From NCBI GenBank assembly GCA_033297075.1, contig MU858198.1, positions 29,901 to 93,900 on the forward strand: a stretch of 64,000 bases of DNA. Reading direction: 5' to 3'. The stretch comes from Rhypophila decipiens (taxonomy: Eukaryota; Ascomycota; Sordariomycetes; Sordariales; Naviculisporaceae). Of the stretch, positions 1-11,575 are shown piece after piece. A program made the translations under genes and the position numbers. The notes under the pieces are model-generated. The model had not been told where the DNA came from and did no database searches. It saw only the letters and a list, made by a program, of their open reading frames with translations. The stretch's first letter is position 1, and each line of letters begins with the position of its first letter.

Positions 1-1816
1 GGGAAGAATCTTAAGTGCCGGATAGCCTTTCAAGAGCCTGGAGGATTCACTGTCTTCTTGGCTCACGAGAAGGCACCTGACCAGGTTTGGTTCGACGTCG
101 TCCACTTGATCGGCCGTGTCGGAATCTGAGCTGACGATTGACTGGATCCACGCGAAGATGACCCTTTTCTCCTGCTTGAGACATTCATCAAGACCGTCTA
201 CTATGATGAACACCTTGTCGTGGCTGCGAACGACAACACGAAGAAGGTCTTTGGCAAGCTCAGATCGCTGCAGTGTCGTCTGCCCCTCTCTAGACATGAT
301 TGCATCGATATACTCTGTTAGCGGGTCGTCATTTCGAGACAGTTGGTATAGTAGGTTCCTGGCAATGGAGATAAAGTCGTTTCTGTTCCGATTTCCGTCT
401 TTGCAGTAAACGAACGCGAGCTTTGCGGCGCTCTGCCTCGCCGCTGCTTCTATGACGGTAGAAGCGAGAATCGTTTTCCCTACGAGTGTCAGTTATGAGT
501 TCGTCGGGGTGTGAATTCTTATGACCCTGTAAAACATACCTGCCCCAGGGATGCCGGTTACCCATAAGATGGGGTTCACGTTCGCGCTCGGATCGAGCCA
601 GGTCGTGACTAGATTCCTGCGTAAGATCCAACCTCCGGTGCCAGGATAACCTCGTCGCAATTCTGTATAGTGCTCTTGATCCGCCATCATGTCCTCGGGT
701 GAAAGCCAAGCACGGACCCTATCTTGTTGCTGGCGTTTCGATTCACGCCTTTGCAACTTCAAGGCCTCATTTTGATCATTTGACAGTGCCGAAATCCTCT
801 CAAGGGTGGTCAAACTAGCGTAGTTCTCCAAGAGCTTACGGTGCCGCCGCAAGTTGTTCATGGGCTCGGAGAAACGAGTACGGAAGTGGTTCCACGTCGC
901 ATCGAAGATTGTTCGCCAAACTGGAATTGTCAATACAGACTCAATGACAACTGCAAGTACTAGGCGAGCTGCGCTTACATTTTTGCCGGAAGTAGGACAT
1001 GGCCTTTGCATGAAAGTCGAGAATGTCGCTGAATATCATCTCGAGGACGTTGTTAAGATGTCCATTCTCCCTCATCTCGAACAGGGGTTGATGATGTGCG
1101 AGGACCTCGAGCTGCTCTCCCATATCCTCATAATGATCAAGGAGGGCATCAAAGGCTTTGACATGATTTCTTGTGACTTGCAAAAGAAACTTCATGGGCC
1201 CCTAGTGGTGACTTTTGTCAGCAGTGAGGAGCCAGGGTTTGGAAATGAGAGAGTCAAGGCGACTTACCCAAACAAAAGCAACAAACTCGGATGCATTGAG
1301 AAAAACCTCGATGAGACTTTCGTACTGTTCCATTCCTTCCAAGAACTTCCTCAGTCTGTTCATGTTGCGCATCCTGACTTTGGATGCATGCTCGTCTTGG
1401 ATCTCCTTCATGGAGGACCTGAGGTCCGCAAGGTTGGCGAACTGGAATTGTTCGCTCTCCGATCCTTTCAGATGCTCGTCCTTGAATTGTTGGAGCACCC
1501 TCTGGAAGCTGGGCTCCCCATGGGCTGGGGGCGGGGTGTGCGTCCCAGACATGCTGTGGTTTTGGGCCCACTTGCCAACAGTGTCGCCAAAAGACTGTCG
1601 ATCGTTGATGAGAAGATTTCCCTCAAGGTAGGCACGTCCGAGAGTGTGGAGTGTGGATGGTGGAGGAGATTCGAGTAAAAGTCGAAGGGAGCCGACGTCG
1701 GGTGCTGGGACACTTTCTGTTTCTGCCCTATCTTGTGCCTTCCGCTTTAGCACTTTGGGCTTTCGGTTAGGCGGACAGGCTCTGCGCAATACCCTCCCAA
1801 CTAGGCGCTGCGCCAC
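1..1816 (-). CDS. NACHT/STAND NTPase, 5' part (runs off window)
   Basis: Exons on the minus strand are 1816-1268, 1201-979, 920-540 and 479 to beyond position 1; the three introns (66, 58 and 60 bp) are GT-AG and keep the frame. The N-terminal ~380 residues resemble the helical region that precedes NACHT in many fungal NLR-like proteins, including the stretch FSDILDFHAKAMSYF. The Walker A motif GIPGAGKT is split by the third intron, and Walker B reads KVFIIVDGLDEC. The C-terminal sensor (usually ankyrin, WD40 or TPR repeats) lies outside the window, so the ligand class cannot be told. Known family role: NTP-driven oligomerising switches in fungal non-self recognition and cell death. The ATG at 1816 is the first in frame. 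Confidence in the family is high; the exact N-terminus is less sure. Confidence 0.85.
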
Positions 1817-2346
1817 CGCCTAATCGTCATCGTACCTAACCACGTGGGTACTGGTCAGATAAGAGGTGTCATAACCGGTAAAACGTTAATCGCACCAAGA
1901 CTAGCCGACTCGCTGAGTCTATGTACTGCAACAAGAGGAAGACTCTATCTCTATTACATTGGATAAATACGGTCTGTATTAACGGGTGGAGATTCGTAAA
2001 GAATGAATCCATTATCCAGTATTACAGTAACAATAATATGTGCATGATTTCTCACTCTTATACTTGTAAATCTGGTCCTAAAGTCAAGAACCAGACAACT
2101 ATCTATTACTTATAACAAGTTAATAACAAATATAGCATAAAATCAATGGAAACACAATAGATATACGTCCAGATAGGAGAAAATAATTATATTAGCATCC
2201 TTTAACATCGTGCAGCCTTCGAACTTGACTCAAGACCTGCATAAATCCAAATACCAAGCTGTCCAACACCCACGTAATGACCTTACAAGACCCCGTACCA
2301 AACAAAGCCCCTTGCTTGACTTTCCCCTCAGACAGACCCCGAAAAC
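1817..2346. other. AT-rich intergenic stretch
   Basis: This lies between two minus-strand genes. It becomes AT-rich from about 1920 to 2200 and holds only short open frames with no recognisable content. It must contain the promoter of the NACHT gene (high-coordinate side of 1816) and the 3' end of the preceding gene, but I see no specific site. Confidence 0.5.
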
Positions 2347-3882
2347 CTAACTATCAAACAACGGCCCATAAGCCAAAATCCCCCTCATCTCCAGCTCCAA
2401 AACAAGCCTCTTCGTAGTAGCAGGATTACTAACAATACAAACCGCCTCGGCCCCAAAGTCTTTATACAAGCCTAGCACAACGGGCAGCATATCCTTCCGT
2501 CCCCCAACCAGCGTCGTATCCAACACTACCGGGTCTTTATCCATGATTCTAACCAAGTCCATCGTCCTCTCCCCATACGTCTTGACAGGATCTCTAGTCT
2601 GCCAGACTACCCGCATTTTTGGCCTCGCTTCGTCGTCTAGCCCGATGAAGGAAAGACAGGGACCGATTCCACTCCCTGTTGTGACTACGATTAGACGGGA
2701 AAACATCTTCATCACGTAGCCGAATCCGAATACTAGGGTGCCGCGTTTGTAGAGGGTTGTCGGGGCGGTGGTGATGGTGTCGCGGGTCCAGTCGCCTGCT
2801 TTACTGACCAACACTGAGAACTCGCTCCCGGGGGTGTCGTGGGAGTCTGTGAACCCCGCAAAGGAGTGCCAGTCTTTGAGGGGGTGTTTGGCTAGGCTTA
2901 TTCCCTTGCCGTAGGGTAATGGGGTGTGGTTAAAGTGTAGCCGGATTGCATGCTGAGAGAGGGGTTCAGGGTTTATGGTGATTTTTCGGAGGAAAAGCCA
3001 GGGGTGGATTGTGGCGCATGTTAGGATTACGAGGATCCAAAAGGCTGGTAGGTTGAGGAGAAATTGAGATGTTGAGGGGGTTTGCTTGGCGAGGAAGAAG
3101 AGTAACGCCCAGAATGTGAGGAGGAGTAACCAATTTGCGAAACGGTGGGTTAGTTCGAATATGTCGTGGTGTCTTGCGCGGAAGGGGGGGTAAGCTACGG
3201 CTATGATGAGGAGGAGGATTGCGAGGACGAGGTAGATTAGGGATAGGGCGGCGATCGAGATTGCTGTTCTTTCGGGGCTGGAACTTGTCAAGGGGCGGAA
3301 GAAGTCGAGCGAATATAGAACAACAAAGGCGATATACCAAACTAGGGAGGCCACGCCTGTGCCGGAGTGCACGCCGCCAAAGTGAAAGATCTTGACGGCT
3401 AGTCGGCGGAAGAAGAGCGGCGCTGTTCGTGGGATGCAGCCGAAGATGTGGTACAGGGTGTTGATGACGAGAGGCTGCCTGGCTAGACCACAGACGGCGA
3501 GGTTGATGGCGCTGGCGTTGATCAGGTCTAGCGCCGTGGTATCTCGGCCGCGCTGGGCAAGGAGGACGATCAAGGCGATCGAGTTGCCGATGAAAGCTAT
3601 GGTAAAGAGGCGGCGATAGATGTTGAGGATCTTGTAACGAACGATGCCGATGTTCTTTGGGATTTGGAGAGGAAAGTCGGTCGAGGTGGCTGCTTCGAGG
3701 TCGGGGTATGTCGTTGTTGTTGGGCAGACGGCAGATGTCGTTCTTGTGAGAGCCTTCTCCTTTTCATTGTCTATGGATGAAGTTGACGAATTGGACTTGC
3801 GGTGGTGGTGAGTGCGCTCTGGCGCTGTCGTAGTACTTGAGAGAGGCGGGAGAGCCTCGGAGTCGGAGGGACTTGTCGCCAT
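2347..3882 (-). CDS. TmpA-like integral membrane flavoprotein (ferric-reductase-like)
   Basis: Single exon, 511 residues, ATG at 3882. A Ser/Thr/His-rich cytosolic N-terminus (residues 1-75) is followed by several hydrophobic helices between about 90 and 300, with the stretch KIFHFGGVHSG in the loop between two of them. The C-terminal half is soluble and contains a nucleotide-binding glycine stretch, VTTGSGIGPCLSF, as in NAD(P)H-dependent reductase modules. This arrangement matches the fungal membrane proteins related to Aspergillus TmpA and to the C-terminal region of some NRPS-like proteins; TmpA is a putative membrane flavoprotein acting in conidiation signalling. The electron donor and acceptor are not evident. 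The usual ferric-reductase bis-heme histidine pattern is not obvious, so a true ferric reductase role is doubtful. Confidence 0.75.
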   Translation of the reverse strand: MATSPSDSEALPPLSSTTTAPERTHHHRKSNSSTSSIDNEKEKALTRTTSAVCPTTTTYPDLEAATSTDFPLQIPKNIGIVRYKILNIYRRLFTIAFIGNSIALIVLLAQRGRDTTALDLINASAINLAVCGLARQPLVINTLYHIFGCIPRTAPLFFRRLAVKIFHFGGVHSGTGVASLVWYIAFVVLYSLDFFRPLTSSSPERTAISIAALSLIYLVLAILLLIIAVAYPPFRARHHDIFELTHRFANWLLLLTFWALLFFLAKQTPSTSQFLLNLPAFWILVILTCATIHPWLFLRKITINPEPLSQHAIRLHFNHTPLPYGKGISLAKHPLKDWHSFAGFTDSHDTPGSEFSVLVSKAGDWTRDTITTAPTTLYKRGTLVFGFGYVMKMFSRLIVVTTGSGIGPCLSFIGLDDEARPKMRVVWQTRDPVKTYGERTMDLVRIMDKDPVVLDTTLVGGRKDMLPVVLGLYKDFGAEAVCIVSNPATTKRLVLELEMRGILAYGPLFDS

Positions 3883-5276
3883 GACTGTTGATGCTCTTTT
3901 CTAGACGTCGAGAATTCCTTCAAGTCGATGGGTCTTGTAGACAGACAGTACCGTGACTGTTGTGTCGCCTCTTTGGCACTTCAACAGTTGGAGGTCAGTA
4001 GGCAAGGTATGGTAATGTGATTCCACCGTAGGACCAGCAGGGGAGGGTATCTTGGTATCTATAATCTATGAGTCCAAGGAGGACCCAAGGGTCTGGTTCT
4101 CAATGCTATGGGGTACCATGTCACCCCGTCAAGGCTTACCGTCAGATCGGGTACATGCGGAGGAGACCGAGAGCGGGAGGGTGCCCGTTGCCTGGTCTAG
4201 CCATTTACATATCGATGGTTGCCCGGTGTCTCTGGTGATGAATCCGTCATCCGTCTATCATGTACATGTTGGTAAATCCGATTGGCCGATATCCAAGTAC
4301 GAGCCACATAGGGTGGGATTTGAGCAGCTATTCAGATTAACCCGTAGCTATGTTGGCATCAGCGATGGCCAGTTTAGGATGACGGCACGAGCAGCTCGAT
4401 AAATCAGGTCAAGATGTAGCCAATCCGGACATGGGTATGCGGAAAGAGATAGTCCGGATGATGGAATTGCTGCAGATGAAAGACATGTATGCAAGAGAGC
4501 TACTGCTTTTGGGATGAATCCTCTTGATGCATGAGAACTTGCGGAGAGTCGGAATCGTCGGTGAACAGACCTTATCGCTGATCGGATCTTATCGGTCCAA
4601 TAGAGTCATACCTCAGCATAGAGCCCAAGTCAGCTTTTAACGCACTTTTATAGAAAGATACACAACACACCTTGAAGTGAGACGGACCGGCTTACCTCTT
4701 GCAGAAAGACTAGCCCTAATGCAAGCCGAATTCACTGGGGGACATGACGGAATGTGATCATTACCCCACCATCCATCTCAGTCAATAATGATCCTTCTCG
4801 GTCGACGGCTGGCCAGGACAGCCTGCTATTGGTCGAAGTCATCTCAAATACCGGCGACTATCCAGAAGAGTGTGACACCTTCTGGAATATAAGAATTTGG
4901 AATTCCAAATAATGGGATCTTGTTGTGTTTCAAGATCACGTGGGGTTGAGCTCTCTCGATGCAACTCGGCATGGAATCTCGGCAGGCAAACCGGAGTAAG
5001 TTGGGCTCGGAGTTATTTCTGACACTTGGTGCTGCAGTTGTGCATTAGGCTCCGGGCTGCTTCGGACATGATGATGCTCCGCGGATGGCGATATGTGCGG
5101 AATCATCTGGACATAACAATATAACTGAATCACAAGACATATTATTGCCGGCTTGAGGAAACAGAACGCTCTTCGTTATTCAGTTTGTTTTATATTCAGT
5201 TTGTCCCACTGAACCCTAATACCACCTTAATAAACAGAACTCGCATCTGAATGCATATGTCCCATGCTGTTGCTAA
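3883..5276. other. Intergenic, no supported gene
   Basis: About 1.4 kb between two minus-strand genes. Open frames of 116 codons (plus strand, 4052-4402) and 65 codons (minus strand, 4936-5133) are present, but neither resembles a known protein nor shows splice signals or coding bias. No repeat structure was noticed. Confidence 0.5.
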
Positions 5277-7084
5277 TTAGTCGCTCTCCATCAACTTCTC
5301 AATATCAACCTTGCTAACAATCCGATTCCGGTACTCAATCGAGAACCCCGGCGAACCGATATATTTCTCCATACTACCCCCAAGACAGTCCTCCACAGCC
5401 TCCCGATACGTCGTCCCCATGCGGTGCTCAAGCCTGGTCTTGGCCTGCTGCAAAAAGGCAGCCTGCATCGCCTTGGCCGTGACATTTCCAGTCCCCCCCG
5501 GAATCTGCGGCAGTACCTCGTCGTAGATCCCCTTGGCCGTCTGCCACAATCCGATTTCGAGGAGGACAACACCCAACGAGAAAATGTCGTAGATGCGGGT
5601 GAATGGTTTGGGCGGGTCGAGGGCACGATCTGGGTGGAGGTATACGTCTCTTTCTGGATCTTTGACGGTCCCCGATTGGTTGATTGTTTGTTCCTTGGTA
5701 GCGGTGGTTAAGAGGAGAGATTGGCCTCCCTCGGGTCGCGAGGACTCAAACTCAGTCAGACAGGGGTTGCGAAAGTCGCAGGATCCGTCGGGCTTGAAGA
5801 AGAACTTGATGGCGTGGCTGCGGATGCTCTTGTGGAACCAGCCGTCTGCGTGGAAGGCCCCGATGGAGGCGGCGATGGTGCGTGCGACGTGGAACCTGTC
5901 CTTGAGGCTCATTCTGAAGACTGGTTTGTTGGAGAGGATTACTTGCTGGAGGCTGGTGGGCTTGTCTGCTGTCGAAGCCCGGGGGTAATCGAACAAGAAT
6001 ACGTATCGTGGCTGGCCGGGATCGGGCGCAAATCCGATGAATGGAAGCGTGTTAAACTTGTGGTTGCCGGTTGCGCGTAGAAGCCAGGCGAGCTGCTGGG
6101 CGTAGACCATCTTGTCCGAGGGCCCGACTTTGTACTCCAGCAAGACTCGGGGGGCTTTCATCTCTGTCTCGGCCTTCTCCCAGGGCATGGGCTGTTCTTC
6201 TGGAGGCGCCCAGTGACCTTCGGGGGCATTTTCCAACCGCCGAGATACCTGCTGCAGCCTGACGTGCACCCCAAAGATGCTGTTCCCATCTTCCCACAGA
6301 CCCAGTGACTCGGAGGTGCCGGAAAGGATGTATGGAATGTTACGCTCAAGCTCGTCATTCCAGGCGGTAAATGCGACCAAGAGGCTCTCCAGCTTGTCCT
6401 TCTCAAACAGCCAGTCTATCCCTTTGACAACTTTATCCTTGGTCCTTGAGACTCTTTTGACAGTCTTGCCTCGTCGGCGGCCAAACAGATTCCATCCCCA
6501 GCCTGACGACTTTGTTGTCTTGTGGTCACTTCTCTCGGTCCCAGGTTGAAGGTCTTTGGGTGCATTGCTGGTAGTATCACCATCACTTGGAGTGGCGTGA
6601 GATATTCCACTGTTACTGCCTGGTGATTGCTGCACCGCCTGGAAATGTCTGTCGGTTCCGGATATCGTCTGTTGACGGTACTCCTGGTCTTTATAGGCGG
6701 CGTCCTTGTATTCTGCCAGGATCTTTTGGAGCTTTGTGAGACAGCGGTGAACCAGTTCGAGGTTTTTCTGGGGGTTTTACTTCTCTCAGCACTCATTCTA
6801 CCTCGTATCCAGATCCTAGCATGCCGAGTTCGTGTTGAGGATTCACATACCTTGGGAATATCTTGTAACTTGAAGGTCCCAGTGCTACCGCTGGCTGTGG
6901 CATCCTCATTCTTGGCTGTGAAGCGATCATAGTATTGCTTCAGACGCAGGCTTTGAAACTCGAACTTCAAATCAAGGTCATCCCGCTCATCCTCATGATG
7001 CCGAATAGTATGAGCTGTTTGTTGAACGAACTCTACAAGCGCGTAAGTGTCCCGCAGAATCTCGATCACGACGGTGGCCTCCAT
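5277..7084 (-). CDS. HeLo domain-pseudokinase protein (MLKL-like architecture)
   Basis: Two exons, 7084-6851 and 6767-5277, with an 83-bp GTATGT...CAG intron in phase 0; 574 residues. Residues 1 to ~225 match the HeLo/prion-inhibition type helical bundle: an amphipathic start, LKFEFQSLRLKQYYDRF, and WLFEKDKLESLLVAFTAWND near its end. A basic, tryptophan-containing linker sits at about 160-190. Residues ~275-560 form a protein-kinase-like fold: where HRD should be it reads HADGWFHKSIRS (384-395), where DFG should be LTEFESSR (415-422), while IYDIFSLGVVLLEIG (470-484) keeps the usual helix F form. The catalytic Asp and DFG are lost, so it is a pseudokinase. HeLo domains of this family are membrane-permeabilising cell-death executioners. 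The gene is divergent from the active kinase at 7590, with 505 bp between starts. Confidence 0.85.
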
Positions 7085-7589
7085 TTTGCTCTAGCAGCGA
7101 TGAAGATGTCGAAAGGTGAAACCATGAACAGATGGCGGAGAAAACAGCAAGTCTTGAACAGGACTACCCGGTCTCCTCCTTGAACTCTGGCCAGTTGAAT
7201 TTATGCCGCGTTGCATTCGGTCTGTTATGAGGGGGTGACCTAATACACGATTACACGTGTATTGGTCGTCCAAGATAAAGAGGTCTCCGTGGCGCCCAAT
7301 TACTGAGCTGAAAGTCCAATACTGTAGGAAAATCGGTTCCTAAACGAGAATATGTTACGTGGCACCACATCAGTTTTCACCAATCGATGGTGATAGGTAG
7401 GCATCACCTCAGCTGCAATGCCAGTCACGGCAAATACCGGACGCATATGTCGGAAGTGCTGAATCGTGCATGATTGAGAGAGCGGGGCAACTTGAAGTCA
7501 ACAGGATACAAACCTCTCATGGCCGGATCGGACTTCATCTTCGTAGCAGACCAGATTCCATGGGTTCGTGATTAACAACAATCACCGAA
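7085..7589. promoter_or_regulatory. Shared divergent promoter of HeLo-pseudokinase and kinase genes
   Basis: The two start codons face away from each other across 505 bp that contain no credible open frame. Both promoters must lie here, so the genes are likely to be regulated together. I could not pick out a clear TATA box or a repeated operator, so co-regulation is inferred from geometry only. Confidence 0.5.
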
Positions 7590-10500
7590 ATGTCAGAGCT
7601 ACCGATATTCAACTTCGTCCGGACCCATGCAAACAGAAGGGAGCAAGCATGGGCTGCGGAGGAATCCAACACACCTGGATCTGGCGTTGCCAGCGGATCC
7701 GGTGGAAACGATGGATCCGGTCCACGACTCCAACAAAGGACGCCCACGACATGGAGCAGGGCAGACACTTTAGTGGTACCTGGCGCCAGGCGAATCCAGG
7801 AGAGCAGCCGCACTCTGTCTCGAATGCGGCAAGAAAAGAGCTTGCCCCACTCACAGGAGCTTGACCGTCTTGTCAAGATCCTCAAGGAGAACAAAGTTCC
7901 AGGCCCGCAGCTCTTTCGACTAGAAAGCGAATTCTGCCAGGCGTTGGGCGAAGGGGGCAGCCAGGGGACAGTCTACGGCATAAGCAGACAGGCACTGCGG
8001 AAATACCGAGCGGCGGTCGAGGATGACAAGAGCAAGACGTTGCATAAACTGTGGAATGTCGATGTGATCGCCATCAAAAGGTATAAACGCGCCAAGACAG
8101 TAACGAATGCGGGCCTTGGTGACAGTGCGTCGAGCCAGAGCACCCGTCAAGAAATCGAGGAGCAGCTCTCAAACCGCTTTCGAGATGCAGCATGCGAGGC
8201 ATTTGCCCTCTCACCCGAAAGATTCAGGAATCATCGCAATATTGTTCAGCTTAAAGGATGGGGCCTCTGTCTTGACACGCTTGAAAACCACGCCAGTTCA
8301 TGCTGTCAGTCCCTACAGGTCCCGATGCTCATTCTTGAGAAGGCCGATATGGACCTCGCTCAGTTTTTGCAGCACAAGCTCTTTCCCGAGAGGGACAATC
8401 ACCATACTAGTTATGTGAATCAGGGCGACATCGAGACGGGAGACCACGGAGATGACGATGACCCCTCAGCTAATGGCCCACTCGGCTTGATGGGCCGGGC
8501 ATCTATATTTGTCCAGGATCCTTATGAGATCGTCCGTCTTTTGTGCATCGATATCGGGCATGGCCTAGGAGCAATTCACCGTCATCAATTCAGCCACGGT
8601 GACCTAAAGCCGGCAAACATTCTTGTTTTCCGCCCGGGCACGTCAGAGATTGCAGAAGGCAAGATCAACACCAAGTGGATGGCCAAGATTTGCGACTTTG
8701 GACTGTCGTCCGGGGAGGATGTCGACGACCCAGACACTGGTGTTGCGGCGTGGCAAACGTACGCCGGCTCCCCGGGCTGGTTCCCCCCTCCTGGCGAGAG
8801 AGACAGACCCGTTCCGGCAGAGCAGCTGCGAAAATGCGATGTATATGTGTACGGTCTTGTGGTCTGGAGCGCCTTTTGTCTACGCGGTGCGCACCGTGGT
8901 GGCCGTGATGGCGTCAGGCAGTGGGATTCCGACAAGTATCTGAATCAGGACTTAAAGAGCATGTATCGGTGGTGGGCAAGACCAGACACCGGCCACGGGG
9001 AACCAGACGAGAACACGCCCAGGACACGCGTCTCAATGGTTTACCATGATGTTCTCGGACGCTATGAGCTTGGGAAGAAAGTTTGCAGTCTCGGAATTTC
9101 GCAATATGCGTTTGGACGCTATGGGCTTCGGAAAAAGATCGAAGAATTGGTCCAGGGTGCTATGGCGCCTCCCAGCCAGAGAAACATGACGCCATGGGAG
9201 TCTTTGTATACGTCATCGTGGGAAAAGGCTTCTTATTCCGAAGCAAACCAAACTGAGCAACTTTCCTCGCCTGAGAGAGCAGACACCGCTCCGCAGCTAA
9301 TAACAGCTCATCCGGCGGCTACTACTTTCAAGGACGGAGTAGCACGTGTTCCTAGAGCAGGGAAAGAGTTGTACAACGAAATGCCGTGGTGGAAACCACC
9401 AAAAGACTCGAATGCATCTGGCGGCATAACTGGAGACGAATCTCAAGGTCCTGGCCCTTCAGACGTCGATGATCCCGACGGCGTTACGATGAGCAGTACA
9501 ATGGTGTCGCAGACAGAACGGGACACAGACGATATACCGCTCTCTCTGGAAGAGTTCAAAACGGAAAGACGGCACAAGGAGGTGGGGGAGGTGGCCCGCT
9601 CCTTGCACCAACTTGTTAAACCAGCGCCCGCCTCAACTCCTACCTTCGCCACACACAAGTTATATCTCCGCTCCATGCGTCAACATCTTAAGCGAGAGCC
9701 CGTCTCGATTCCTACCCTCCGAGTCGACGCAGGCAAGTTATATCTTTACGCGCGGTACCGCAGTCGCTTTCCTCGAGAGTGGTCAGTACCAAACTTAAAT
9801 ATACTTGAGCACGCCCTGATGTTGAGAGGACCAGCGGTGGACACGTGCACGCTTGCCTGGTTGGCCGAAGGAAGTATCGGGAGATCAGAGGTGGAACGCG
9901 CAGTATGGGATGACGTCTTATCCTTGGAACTCACCGATACCGGGCTTGACGAGTCGGAGAGACTTTCTAGAGTCCTCCTTCTCATGCATATCGGGGCACC
10001 TGTACAACGTGGTGTGGAAAATTGTGGAAATGGGGAGACATTTCTGATGTTATACCTGGAGGGATGCAGAAGTGCAATCATTCCGGTTGTCGTGACTCAG
10101 CTGTACCGTGCTTGTCACCTCGATGTCAGCTCACCAAGCACCAAATTTGGTGGAGTACCCTTGTCCACCAAAGTCTACGTCGCTGAGGGCGTACTTCCCA
10201 GACGTCTTCTCGCCGATATGTACAAGTCGGACAAAATTGACTCGGCGACATATGAAGCTACGAAAATGATGTTGGCTCAGCAGTTCCCCGGTATCGAAAA
10301 GCAGTTGAGAGGCCAGCAGACTTACTTGGAATATAATAATACCTTACGCTTCCGAGAACCTGACGAACCCAATATGTTTTACTCTGAGCATGCCTCACTC
10401 TTAACAGCACGGCCAGCACCTTCCACACCTAATTTGCCTCTGCCGCCTGGGTGGATTGAACATCGCAGCGGCGGCGGGCAGGGGTCGAGATACCAAGGGC

Positions 10501-11318
10501 CGGAGATATACCAAGAAGTGTTCTCCCAGTCATTTACCCTGAAAAGGCCAACCAGCTCGGCCTGTTCCCTGGTCCAAAGAGGCGAGATCAAGATAGGCGA
10601 TCTCAACCCCAAGAGCACCACGCTCAGCTACCTGTCCCTCCCTTCCATGCCACGAGGGAACAGCAACACAAAAGGGAGCACAGCCGCCGCCGCCACCACC
10701 CCAAGACCCGGCGATGATGACTTTTTCCAACTCGTCGACGCCCGTTTCCCAATCTACAATCAAAAATGGTTCACCTCAGAATGGCTGTTGGATCTACCCG
10801 ACGACGACATCCTAGGCACCATCAGAGATCCCTGGTGGAAGCCCATCCCCTCCTTCATCTCCCGCATCTCAACCCCCAACCTAAACATTTTCCAAACCAT
10901 CATCTTCAGCTGCGGCTGGCTTCTCACCGAGGTCCTCTGGCCCCTCGTACAAGGCCTCGCAACGGTCCTCTTCTGGCTAGTGGTCGTCGCAGCCGGTGCA
11001 GCGCTAGTCGCCGCCGTCCTCTGGCTAATCTGGCCGATCCTCTTCATCAAGCTGCTCGCATTCGGCCCCTTCTTTGTCTTTCTCTACGTCGCGTCTGATA
11101 ATAGTCGCAGTAGCGGCGACGGCGGTATCTGCGGTCTGGTGAGTATCTTGCTCGCTTTTCTCTCGATGCCTTGCGGGGCGATCGCCGCGGCCTTGATTCT
11201 CCAGGCTATTTGTGCGAGAACGCCGGATGGGATCAAGTGGGATGGGAAGGAATGCAAGATTTGTCCGTGGGTGTCGTTTGAGTACCTGAATTGTAATTTG
11301 AAGCCTGATGGGACTTGA
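7590..11318 (+). CDS. Large protein kinase with C-terminal membrane segments
   Basis: Single exon, 1242 residues. A disordered N-terminus (1-85) leads into a kinase domain: glycine loop GEGGSQGTV (120-128), VIAIK lysine (163), HGDLKPANI at about 334-342, CDFGLSS near 368, and GSPGWFPPPGE where APE is expected. All catalytic motifs are present, so it should be active on Ser/Thr substrates. A short internal duplication around FGRY/LGKK follows at about 490-520. The middle is long and poorly conserved. The C-terminus has at least three strongly hydrophobic segments (about 1100-1215) before a short Cys-containing tail, so it is probably membrane-anchored. It is head-to-head with the HeLo-pseudokinase gene, which makes that protein a natural candidate substrate or partner (inference). 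The two kinases are too different to be recent duplicates. Confidence 0.85.
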   Translation: MSELPIFNFVRTHANRREQAWAAEESNTPGSGVASGSGGNDGSGPRLQQRTPTTWSRADTLVVPGARRIQESSRTLSRMRQEKSLPHSQELDRLVKILKENKVPGPQLFRLESEFCQALGEGGSQGTVYGISRQALRKYRAAVEDDKSKTLHKLWNVDVIAIKRYKRAKTVTNAGLGDSASSQSTRQEIEEQLSNRFRDAACEAFALSPERFRNHRNIVQLKGWGLCLDTLENHASSCCQSLQVPMLILEKADMDLAQFLQHKLFPERDNHHTSYVNQGDIETGDHGDDDDPSANGPLGLMGRASIFVQDPYEIVRLLCIDIGHGLGAIHRHQFSHGDLKPANILVFRPGTSEIAEGKINTKWMAKICDFGLSSGEDVDDPDTGVAAWQTYAGSPGWFPPPGERDRPVPAEQLRKCDVYVYGLVVWSAFCLRGAHRGGRDGVRQWDSDKYLNQDLKSMYRWWARPDTGHGEPDENTPRTRVSMVYHDVLGRYELGKKVCSLGISQYAFGRYGLRKKIEELVQGAMAPPSQRNMTPWESLYTSSWEKASYSEANQTEQLSSPERADTAPQLITAHPAATTFKDGVARVPRAGKELYNEMPWWKPPKDSNASGGITGDESQGPGPSDVDDPDGVTMSSTMVSQTERDTDDIPLSLEEFKTERRHKEVGEVARSLHQLVKPAPASTPTFATHKLYLRSMRQHLKREPVSIPTLRVDAGKLYLYARYRSRFPREWSVPNLNILEHALMLRGPAVDTCTLAWLAEGSIGRSEVERAVWDDVLSLELTDTGLDESERLSRVLLLMHIGAPVQRGVENCGNGETFLMLYLEGCRSAIIPVVVTQLYRACHLDVSSPSTKFGGVPLSTKVYVAEGVLPRRLLADMYKSDKIDSATYEATKMMLAQQFPGIEKQLRGQQTYLEYNNTLRFREPDEPNMFYSEHASLLTARPAPSTPNLPLPPGWIEHRSGGGQGSRYQGPEIYQEVFSQSFTLKRPTSSACSLVQRGEIKIGDLNPKSTTLSYLSLPSMPRGNSNTKGSTAAAATTPRPGDDDFFQLVDARFPIYNQKWFTSEWLLDLPDDDILGTIRDPWWKPIPSFISRISTPNLNIFQTIIFSCGWLLTEVLWPLVQGLATVLFWLVVVAAGAALVAAVLWLIWPILFIKLLAFGPFFVFLYVASDNSRSSGDGGICGLVSILLAFLSMPCGAIAAALILQAICARTPDGIKWDGKECKICPWVSFEYLNCNLKPDGT

Positions 11319-11575
11319 TCGCGTCCCTCGCTGCTCAGGATGGTCTAGATAGGAATCCTTTATAACGTAGGTGTATAAAGCAAATGGAAGAAATATGGTT
11401 TGCGGCTCGAGAAAGGAACTACTCTTGCCCTTCCGTCCCTTTTTACCCAGTGTCCATGACCCAATATCAACTTCTGGAATATGATTACGCCCCCAACTCC
11501 AGTGGCCTTGCGGTTACCATATGGTCAGCCTAGGTCCAACCGACATGAAGTCTCTAATTGTAATGACTGAGCAAC

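Noticed and set aside
854..1678. 274-codon plus-strand open frame.
   Set aside because: It is antisense to the spliced NACHT gene, whose exons, introns and motifs are convincing; it has no domain of its own.
4052..4402. 116-codon plus-strand open frame.
   Set aside because: No family resemblance or splice signals; probably chance in a 1.4-kb intergenic region.
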